Assembly: GCA_001438605.1 (NCBI GenBank)
Contig: LIDE01000005.1
Location: 1 to 64,000, forward strand
DNA length: 64,000 nt
Direction of reading: 5' to 3'
DNA from: SAR92 bacterium BACL16 MAG-120619-bin48
GTDB lineage: Bacteria > Pseudomonadota > Gammaproteobacteria > Pseudomonadales > Porticoccaceae
Shown: positions 57,882 to 64,000 of the stretch, piece after piece
Numbering within the stretch: position 1 is the stretch's first letter
How the letters are laid out: the number at the start of each line of letters is the position of its first letter
The notes under the pieces: generated by a model
Databases searched by the model: none
The model's input: the letters and a program-made list of their open reading frames with translations, nothing else
What the model was told of the DNA's origin: nothing
Translations under genes and position numbers: made by a program

Positions 57882-58709
57882 CTAGTCTGCGCGCTTAACC
57901 TCATTCCATAGAGATTCGAGCTGCTCGGCGGTATATAACGCAAGGCTGTTTTTGGGCCGTTTAGCCACAAGTGATTCCATCGCATCAAAGCGCGTTTTGA
58001 ATTTGTAATTGGCTCTGCGTGTGGCCTCTTCAGCATCCACCTGCAAATGACGCGCGAGATTGACGCAAGAAAAAATCAAATCACCCAGCTCGTCCTTGAT
58101 AGCAGCCTGATTATTGTTGTGTATTTCAACTTCAAGTTCGAGTAGTTCTTCTTTTACCTTGGCGATAACATCTGCCGTATTCTGCCAGTCAAAACCGACA
58201 CTGGCGGCTCGCTTTTGCAGCTTTTGAGCACGACTTAAGGCCGGTAGCGCGAGAGGAATGTCGTCTAAGATTTTACCGTCGCCTTTTGCTGAGCGCTCTT
58301 CTTGTTTCAGCTCTTCCCAGACTTTATGGATTTTAGCCTCTTCTAGGCGACCATCCGCGACGTTGGCGCTATCACGAACGCTGCGCAAAGTTCCTTCAGG
58401 AAAAACATGCGGATGACGGCGGACAAGTTTGCTGACAATTCCATCAACCACAACATCAAAATCGAATCGATCTTCTTCATCGGCCAACTGGCTATAAAAA
58501 ATAATCTGGAATAATAGATCACCCAACTCCCCTGCCAGATGTTCGAGGTCATTTCGCTCGATAGCGTCAATCACTTCATAAACTTCTTCGAGGGTGTGTT
58601 TTGCGACCGTTGCATAGGTCTGTTTTAAATCCCAAGGACAGCCGGTTTCCGGATTACGCAGTCGCGCCATTAAATAGCGCAGATCGTCGATAGTGTAATT
58701 GGCCACCAT
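57882..58709 (-). CDS. mazG: Nucleoside triphosphate pyrophosphohydrolase MazG
   Basis: 275 residues from the ATG at 58709, with AAGGA 6 nt upstream; longer frames are not family-like. Two MazG domains: NPETGCPWDLKQTYATVAKHTLEEVYEVIDAI, LAGELGDLLFQIIFYSQLA and HPHVFPE in the first; VKEELLELEVEI and DELGDLIFSCVNLARHL in the second (metal-binding EExxE/ExxD patterns). It hydrolyses NTPs and dNTPs, limiting abnormal nucleotides and (p)ppGpp effects. In related genomes relA and rlmD usually separate mazG from cysM; they are absent here. Confidence 0.95.
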   Translation of the reverse strand: MVANYTIDDLRYLMARLRNPETGCPWDLKQTYATVAKHTLEEVYEVIDAIERNDLEHLAGELGDLLFQIIFYSQLADEEDRFDFDVVVDGIVSKLVRRHPHVFPEGTLRSVRDSANVADGRLEEAKIHKVWEELKQEERSAKGDGKILDDIPLALPALSRAQKLQKRAASVGFDWQNTADVIAKVKEELLELEVEIHNNNQAAIKDELGDLIFSCVNLARHLQVDAEEATRRANYKFKTRFDAMESLVAKRPKNSLALYTAEQLESLWNEVKRAD

Positions 58710-58764
58710 TCTCATTCCTTTTTTTGTGCCGCATGGATTTGCCGCAGCTATGCATTTTTGCCGA

Positions 58765-59649
58765 TCAATAAATACCTGAAGAGAGGTAGCGATCGCCTCG
58801 ATCACAAATAATCGCGACGATAACTGCATTCTCAAGCTGCTCACTTAGTGTGAGCGCCGCCGATACCGCCCCTCCAGCAGACACACCGCAAAAAATGCCT
58901 TCTTCTTTGGCTAAGCGACGCATGGCATGCTCGGCATCAGCCTGCGAGATATCCATAAGTTGGTCAACTTTCGCCGCGTCAAAAATACTCGGCAGATACT
59001 CTTTTGGCCAACGCCGGATGCCCGGAATCGAGGCGCCATCAGCCGGCTGTAAGCCCACGATTTGGATGTTGGGATTCTGCTGTTTAAGAAAGGCTGAGAC
59101 ACCCATGATGGTGCCAGTTGTACCCATAGAGCTAACAAAGTGGGTCACTGCGCCCTGAGTGTCGCGCCAAATTTCTGGGCCGGTACCCTCGTAGTGGGCA
59201 AGAGGATTGTCTGGATTATTAAACTGGTCGAGAACTTTGCCGAGACCTTTGCGCTGCATGGCAAGCGCTAGGTCACGCGCCCCTTCCATGCCTTCCTCTC
59301 GACTTACTTCAACCAGCGTTGCACCGTAGGCGGTCATGGCAAGCTTGCGCTCTGCCGTGGCATTTGCTGGCATTATTAGTGTCATGCGATAACCCATCAT
59401 CGCGGCAGCCATGGCCAGCGCAATACCCGTATTGCCGCTGGTTGCTTCAATTAAATGGTCGCCAGGCGCTATCTCACCGCGCGCTTGCGCATGCTTGATC
59501 ATACTGACTGCGGGTCTATCTTTGACCGAGCCCGCCGGATTGTCGCCTTCGAGCTTCGCTAGAATGGTGTTTGAGGTGTTGCCCGGCATTCGCTGCAGGC
59601 GCACAAGTCGCGTGTTACCAATACATTGATCAATTGTCGGATAGTGCAT
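58765..59649 (-). CDS. cysM: Cysteine synthase B
   Basis: A 294-residue PLP enzyme making cysteine from O-acetylserine and sulfide or thiosulfate. PLP Lys in NPAGSVKDRPA, substrate loop EATSGNTGIALAMAAAMMGY, PLP phosphate loop SSMGTTGTIMGVSAFLK, and CGVSAGGAVSAAL near the end. The PADGASIPGIRRWP stretch is CysM-like rather than CysK-like. The 113 bp before it (59650-59762) hold no gene I can see. Confidence 0.96.
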   Translation of the reverse strand: MHYPTIDQCIGNTRLVRLQRMPGNTSNTILAKLEGDNPAGSVKDRPAVSMIKHAQARGEIAPGDHLIEATSGNTGIALAMAAAMMGYRMTLIMPANATAERKLAMTAYGATLVEVSREEGMEGARDLALAMQRKGLGKVLDQFNNPDNPLAHYEGTGPEIWRDTQGAVTHFVSSMGTTGTIMGVSAFLKQQNPNIQIVGLQPADGASIPGIRRWPKEYLPSIFDAAKVDQLMDISQADAEHAMRRLAKEEGIFCGVSAGGAVSAALTLSEQLENAVIVAIICDRGDRYLSSGIY

Positions 59650-59762
59650 TACTGACGCTCTTTTGATATTTCAGCGGGGTATTTTGCCTGAAGAGAAGAA
59701 GTTACGCCTCGGCAAGAGAGTTATAAGACATAATTCTTTTGCATAAGCAGGTGTCATAGCAC

Positions 59763-60137
59763 TTACTCGGTCAACACCGCGTAGGCCAACGCATAGTGCC
59801 GCTCGTCAGATAAACTAAGCAGCATGCGCGCGCCGCCAAGTTCACGCATTACATCTGCCGCCCCATTGCTCAGCTCAACGAGTGGCGCACCCTTCGCATT
59901 ATTGGAAATAACAATGTCCTGAAAACTCACACCACGACCAATGCCCGTACCCAAGGCTTTCGCCACGGCTTCTTTTGCAGCAAAACGCTTAGCGACAAAC
60001 GAAACACTTTTGCTCTGGTTATAGAGTGTTTTCTCACTGACGGTGAGGATACGATCGATAAACCGCTCGCCTTGACGCTCCAAAACCTCTGCGATTCGTG
60101 CTATCTCTACAATGTCTGTACCTATGGCAATAACCAT
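59763..60137 (-). CDS. acpS: Holo-[acyl-carrier-protein] synthase
   Basis: A 124-residue enzyme attaching 4'-phosphopantetheine from CoA to acyl carrier protein. Motifs IGTDIVEIARIAEVL (metal Asp) and FAAKEAVAKALGTGIG (Glu/Lys). Its ATG lies 28 bp after the recO stop; in most relatives pdxJ lies between recO and acpS, so pdxJ is missing from its usual place. Confidence 0.96.
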   Translation of the reverse strand: MVIAIGTDIVEIARIAEVLERQGERFIDRILTVSEKTLYNQSKSVSFVAKRFAAKEAVAKALGTGIGRGVSFQDIVISNNAKGAPLVELSNGAADVMRELGGARMLLSLSDERHYALAYAVLTE

Positions 60138-60165
60138 AATTTACTCTCCATCGAGGCGTTTCGTG

Positions 60166-60894
60166 TCACGAGGCTTGAGACAACAAGTGCTGGCGATACA
60201 ACTCACGACTATGCAAAGGCCTACCTGCCAGATAAAAGTCGATAACGCTGCGCAACAGCCGCTTTGCGGCCAGCCGAGAGGCTCCCTCGGAAAAATTGCC
60301 CTCAGCAATACTGAGAAGATCTGCGCCTGCATAAGTACCATCCACTTGCGCGCGCTGATTGGTGGATGGAATCAAGCCTTGCTGCGGAATATATTGATAG
60401 TAGCAAGAAGGAATCAGCGGCGCGCCAGAGAGCGCATCGCAGTCCAATACCAGCCCGTACCCGAGCTCTTCCAGCAAGGTCATCTCAAGCTGTCTTAGGA
60501 GAACTTCGTTGGCTGAGCCTTCAGCGCAGAGTGTGGCAATAAATTGTTGATATTGCTGATAGAGGTATTCATGTACATCTTGCTCTTGCAGCAGACGATA
60601 AAAAAGCTCGTTGATGTACAATCCAGTGAAAAGCGAGACGCCCTGCAGAAAAACCGGCGTGTGAAGCACATCTGCTTGAATCAGGGTTTTTAACTCGCCG
60701 CGACCCTGCCAGCTAAATTGATGTTCCGTGTAGGAAAATAGTGGGCGACTGACGCCCTGTTTATTGGGTTTGCGAAATCCTTTGGCGATGCAGCGCACTC
60801 GACCATGATTTTGTGTGTAGAGATCAACGAGTAAGCTGGTCTCTCGATACGCTGCTGTGTGCAACACAAAACCTGGCTCAGATTCAATACGCAC
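60166..60894 (-). CDS. recO: DNA repair protein RecO
   Basis: A 242-residue recombination mediator. N-terminal OB fold (GFVLHTAAYRETSLLVDLYTQNHGRVRCIAKGFRK), then helical region LFTGLYINELFYRLLQEQD. It helps RecR load RecA on SSB-coated DNA. The zinc-finger cysteines of some homologues are not present, as in many gammaproteobacteria. It starts 6 bp after the era stop. Confidence 0.95.
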   Translation of the reverse strand: MRIESEPGFVLHTAAYRETSLLVDLYTQNHGRVRCIAKGFRKPNKQGVSRPLFSYTEHQFSWQGRGELKTLIQADVLHTPVFLQGVSLFTGLYINELFYRLLQEQDVHEYLYQQYQQFIATLCAEGSANEVLLRQLEMTLLEELGYGLVLDCDALSGAPLIPSCYYQYIPQQGLIPSTNQRAQVDGTYAGADLLSIAEGNFSEGASRLAAKRLLRSVIDFYLAGRPLHSRELYRQHLLSQAS

Positions 60895-60900
60895 TGTGCC

Positions 60901-61800
60901 TTACTCGTCAATATAACCGAGACTGCGCAGTGCGCGCTCATCGTCGGACCAACCGCTGCGCACCTTCACCCAGGTCGTCAACATCACCTTGCAATCGAGA
61001 AGGCTCTCTATATCAGCACGCGCTTGCTGGCCGATACTTTTAATTCGCTCCCCTTTGTTGCCGATAATAATTTTTTTCTGGCCTTCTCTCTCCACCAAAA
61101 TTAACGCGCCGATATGAGTGACATTGCGCTCTACTCGAAACTCTTCGATTTCAACGGTGACCTGGTAGGGAACTTCTGCGCCCAGTTGACGCATAATTTT
61201 TTCCCTGACAATTTCAGCCGCTAAGAAACGCTCGCTGCGATCGGTAATTTGGTCTTCAGGGAAAACATGATCAGCCTCAGGAATAAAACTGTGAATTTTT
61301 TCTTCCAACTGATCGAAGTTAGTCTTGCGCAACGCCGAGAGAGGAATTAAATCGGCAGCCTTGAGCTTTTCTGAGAGAAATTGCAAATGGGGCAATAGAG
61401 CCTGTTTGTCATCAATAAGATCGACTTTATTGATGGCAATAATCACTGGCACATCGTAATTGCCGATATATTTCGCCACATACTCGTCCGCCTCACTCCA
61501 CTCAAAACGGTCGACAACAAACACAACCACATCAACATCAGCAATGACACTGGCAGCAGAACGATTCATTACACGATTGATCGCACGCTCTTGATTGGTG
61601 TGAATACCGGGCGTATCAACAAAGATAACCTGTAAATTTCCCTCGGTCTTTATACCAAGAAGTGTGTGCCGAGTGGTCTGCGGCTTACGCGATGTAATGC
61701 AGAGCTTTTGCCCTAGGATGTGATTGAGCAGTGTTGACTTACCCACATTGGGGCGGCCGACAATTGCCACGTAACCACAGCGGTTTGGCGCGTCTGTCAC
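60901..61800 (-). CDS. era: Ribosome biogenesis GTPase Era
   Basis: A 299-residue GTPase: G1 [18 protein letters not shown]3 [20 protein letters not shown]4 NKVDLI, and C-terminal KH domain ([28 protein letters not shown]). It binds the 3' end of 16S rRNA. Start overlaps the rnc stop by one base. Confidence 0.97.
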   Translation of the reverse strand: MTDAPNRCGYVAIVGRPNVGKSTLLNHILGQKLCITSRKPQTTRHTLLGIKTEGNLQVIFVDTPGIHTNQERAINRVMNRSAASVIADVDVVVFVVDRFEWSEADEYVAKYIGNYDVPVIIAINKVDLIDDKQALLPHLQFLSEKLKAADLIPLSALRKTNFDQLEEKIHSFIPEADHVFPEDQITDRSERFLAAEIVREKIMRQLGAEVPYQVTVEIEEFRVERNVTHIGALILVEREGQKKIIIGNKGERIKSIGQQARADIESLLDCKVMLTTWVKVRSGWSDDERALRSLGYIDE

Positions 61801-62477
61801 TACTTATTCTCCAATTCTTTTAATATTTTTTCGGCGACCAGTTGCTCTGCTCGACGACGACTGCTTGCAGTGGCCGTGGCCGCTGATTTTAGCTCATCAA
61901 TTATGCAGCTCATGGTGTAGAGACGACTATGATCTTCTCCTTCCGTTTTTACAAGCTGATACTCTGGTAGGGCTCGGCCGCGGCCTTGCAGCCACTCTTG
62001 TAGCGCAGTTTTTGGGTCTTTGACAGGTACGTCCAAAGCGACCGCGTTTAATTGCTCGCTAAACCAGCTCAAAATACAGCGCTCTGCGGAGAGGATACCG
62101 CCATCTAGATAAATAGCGCCAATTAAAGCCTCGACTGTATCACCAAGAATTGAATCACGACGCTGCCCACCACTTTTCATCTCGCCCTGTCCGAGCAACA
62201 ATTCTGGCCCCAACTCTAGACTGCGGGCAATCTCTGCAAGTGACTCAGCGCGCACGATCTGTGAGCGTATACGACTGAGATCACCCTCACTGGCATGGCT
62301 AAAGCGGCGATAGAGAAAGTTAGAGATAGTTAAGCCAAGGACAGCGTCACCTAGAAACTCAAGACGCTCATTATTTTGACTACCACGACTGCGATGAGAG
62401 AGCGCCAACACTAACAACTGTTGGTCGCTAAAGGTGTACTGCAAACGTTCCTGGAGTTGCTTAGCACTACTCGCCAC
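61800..62477 (-). CDS. rnc: Ribonuclease III
   Basis: A 225-residue double-strand RNase: catalytic signature [37 protein letters not shown], and a C-terminal dsRNA-binding domain ([38 protein letters not shown]). Processes rRNA precursors and some mRNAs. Overlaps era by one base. Confidence 0.97.
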   Translation of the reverse strand: MASSAKQLQERLQYTFSDQQLLVLALSHRSRGSQNNERLEFLGDAVLGLTISNFLYRRFSHASEGDLSRIRSQIVRAESLAEIARSLELGPELLLGQGEMKSGGQRRDSILGDTVEALIGAIYLDGGILSAERCILSWFSEQLNAVALDVPVKDPKTALQEWLQGRGRALPEYQLVKTEGEDHSRLYTMSCIIDELKSAATATASSRRRAEQLVAEKILKELENK

Positions 62478-62491
62478 GTATGATCCTCAGG

Positions 62492-62866
62492 TTAATACGT
62501 TTGCCGCTGGCCGTCGAATTGATTGCTAAATTTCAGCACTACATCAACATTACCAAACATAGCGAAACGTTTTTCATAGTTCAGTTCAAGATGGATTGCC
62601 GCTTTGTCTCGGTTAATCTCAATCTTACTTAAATCCACATCGTGAATATTATTAATAACAAAAAAATCAGCCAGTTTACGGCGTATTTCACTGTCAGTCT
62701 TATTCTCGATTCCAGACTGACCCACTTGGTCCATCGCGCCCTGAATAATTCGATTATCCATGTAGTGGGGAGCCAGTTTAAAAATAATGGTTAGAAAAAA
62801 ACCGACTATAAAGGCACCTATCAGTGCCGATGTGAATGTCATACCCTTTTGCATATCACTGCGCAT
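62492..62866 (-). CDS. DUF4845 membrane protein
   Basis: A 124-residue protein with a pseudopilin-like start (MRSDMQKGMTFTSALIGAFIVGFFLTIIFKLAPHYMDN), one membrane helix and a periplasmic remainder. Ribosome site AAGGAG 7 nt upstream. This conserved unknown lies between lepB and rnc in Pseudomonas and relatives, 14 bp before rnc here. Function unknown; the pilin-like N-terminus beside signal peptidase I is suggestive only. Confidence 0.9.
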   Translation of the reverse strand: MRSDMQKGMTFTSALIGAFIVGFFLTIIFKLAPHYMDNRIIQGAMDQVGQSGIENKTDSEIRRKLADFFVINNIHDVDLSKIEINRDKAAIHLELNYEKRFAMFGNVDVVLKFSNQFDGQRQTY

Positions 62867-62951
62867 TTCTCTCTCCTTGAACTGTTCGATAATTCCTTCT
62901 AAAACAACCCACTCTGTAAAGCAGCGGATATTGGCGCTCTAACTGACATCA

Positions 62952-63692
62952 CTACTCAATATTGCCGACGCGATCAAAACTTGGCAGGCTAAAAAACTTA
63001 TCCCAAAACATCCAGCGCGCAAATGCCTTACCCACAATACGCTCTTCCGGCACCGGGCCCCAGACACGACTATCACTGGAGTTGTCGCGATTATCACCCA
63101 TCATAAAGTAGTGGCCTTCCGGCACGACCGCGGTAAAGTTTTGACTCAGACGCGTGGGTAACACCCGCTTTTGGATAGCGTGCTCAACACCCATCAGATT
63201 TTCAGTCATGGCCACTGAGCGGTCATCAACAGCCTCTTCAAGAGACGCTGTCTGTGTCATTTTTTCGCCATTAATATATAGCACACCATTGAGAACATGA
63301 ATTTCGTCACCCGGCAAACCAACTACCCGCTTAATAAAGTAGCGGTCAACGTGTGGGGGGAAAAACACCATAACATCGCCGCGCTTGGGTGAGTCTACTT
63401 CAACGATCTTGCTGCGCAAAACGGGTAGACGCAGACCGTAGGTCCACTTGCTGACTAATATAAAGTCGCCTACTTTTAACGTGGGCACCATCGACGAGGA
63501 CGGTATCTGGAAGGGCTCAATAATAAATGACCGCAGTATTAAGACAAATCCGAGCACCGGAGCCAATGACCCCATAAACTCGGCCAGCCCTTCTGCTTGT
63601 TTCAGAACAAATTTGTTCAACAGCCAAAACAGTCCGGCGACTAAAAACAGTACCGTCAATATTAATTCAAAATTTAGGTCCATTGGGATCAT
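62952..63692 (-). CDS. lepB: Signal peptidase I
   Basis: A 246-residue membrane protease that removes signal peptides. Two N-terminal membrane helices (LILTVLFLVAGLFWLLNKFVL; LAPVLGFVLILRSFIIEPF), catalytic Ser67 in PSSSMVPTLKVGDF, catalytic Lys121 in YFIKRVVGLPGDEI, and GDNRDNSSDSRVWG. Full length. Start ATG 63692 or 63683. It lies between lepA and DUF4845, the conserved order. Confidence 0.97.
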   Translation of the reverse strand: MIPMDLNFELILTVLFLVAGLFWLLNKFVLKQAEGLAEFMGSLAPVLGFVLILRSFIIEPFQIPSSSMVPTLKVGDFILVSKWTYGLRLPVLRSKIVEVDSPKRGDVMVFFPPHVDRYFIKRVVGLPGDEIHVLNGVLYINGEKMTQTASLEEAVDDRSVAMTENLMGVEHAIQKRVLPTRLSQNFTAVVPEGHYFMMGDNRDNSSDSRVWGPVPEERIVGKAFARWMFWDKFFSLPSFDRVGNIE

Positions 63693-63723
63693 GCCCCCTT
63701 TAGGCTGACAAGCGTTATGCCTA

Positions 63724-64000
63724 TCATGCTTTTAACACGGCTAAGAATGCTTCCTGCGGAATTTCAACATTACCCACCTGCTTCATTCGCTTTTTACCCG
63801 CTTTCTGTTTTTCCAAAAGCTTTTTCTTTCGCGACACATCACCGCCATAACACTTTGCAATAACGTTTTTACGCAACGCTTTTACCGTTGTTCGAGCAAC
63901 CACTTGACCGCCAATGGCAGCTTGAATAGCCACATCGAACATCTGCCGCGGGATAAGTTCTTTCATCTTGTCGGCAAGTACTCGACCTTTCTGCTGAGAG
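63724..64000 (-). CDS. lepA: Elongation factor 4 (LepA), C-terminal part
   Basis: The last 91 or so codons of lepA, cut by the right window edge. The frame reads through [41 protein letters not shown] and [19 protein letters not shown], the LepA-specific C-terminal domain, ending [14 protein letters not shown] back-translocating ribosomal GTPase. Followed by lepB after 31 bp. Confidence 0.97.
   Translation of the reverse strand, partial: SQQKGRVLADKMKELIPRQMFDVAIQAAIGGQVVARTTVKALRKNVIAKCYGGDVSRKKKLLEKQKAGKKRMKQVGNVEIPQEAFLAVLKA

Overview
The window is a stretch of chromosome from a gammaproteobacterium. Almost every gene is a conserved housekeeping gene, and the order is that of the Pseudomonas/Marinobacter/Cellvibrio-like gammaproteobacteria with E. 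coli blocks still visible: rpoD-tRNA-Ile2; tsaE-amiB-mutL-miaA-hfq-hflX-hflK-hflC-purA; mrcA/pilMNOPQ-aroK-aroB-gltBD-hemE; hslR-hslO-pckA; lepA-lepB-rnc-era-recO-acpS. A marine Cellvibrionales/Spongiibacter-like host is my inference. Base composition looks balanced by eye, except for an A+T-rich patch at 841-2830. Most genes from 5.1 kb onward lie on the minus strand.

Region by region. 1-840: the 3' end of rpoD and a tRNA-Ile2 (CAU). 841-2830: a small accessory patch at the tRNA 3' end, with a tyrosine integrase, a tiny possible secreted peptide and a decayed IS3-type transposase fragment; I found no attR copy. 2.8-10.9 kb: a lineage-specific segment with an eight-haem cytochrome fused to HEAT/TPR repeats, a lipoprotein alkaline phosphatase, a small HTH protein divergent from a Cys-rich lipoprotein, GST, rlmA, a glycerate-kinase-like kinase and a MAPEG protein. 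11-24 kb: purA, hisZ, DUF2065 and the hfl/mut/tsaE cluster (RNA, repair and envelope housekeeping), all on minus. 24-29 kb: queG, orn, rsgA, psd and an HD-GYP protein with an eroded active site. 29-36.4 kb: hemE and the glutamate synthase pair. 36.7-46.2 kb: aroB-aroK, the type IV pilus assembly operon pilMNOPQ and the divergent mrcA. 46-50 kb: yrfG-hslR-hslO-pckA. 50-57.6 kb: cytochrome c5, trpS, apeB, a beta-hydroxyacid dehydrogenase, uppP, tsaB, an AlgP-like Lys/Ala-rich histone-like protein and adk. 57.9-64 kb: mazG, cysM, acpS, recO, era, rnc, DUF4845, lepB and the 3' end of lepA.

The points most worth following up are these. (1) The pil operon carries two apparent lesions: a -1 frame break at an A7 run in pilQ, and an in-frame TAA just upstream of the pilM start, within what looks like the original PilM N-terminus. 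(2) Short tandem duplications of 8-17 bp units recur in at least seven intergenic spacers. (3) The HD-GYP protein has lost metal-ligand residues. (4) A divergent HTH/Cys-rich-lipoprotein pair has a perfect palindrome inside a promoter spacer. (5) There is an octahaem cytochrome-HEAT-TPR fusion. (6) The tRNA-linked integrase patch is very short. I did not find a clearly new multi-gene defence or metabolic system here.
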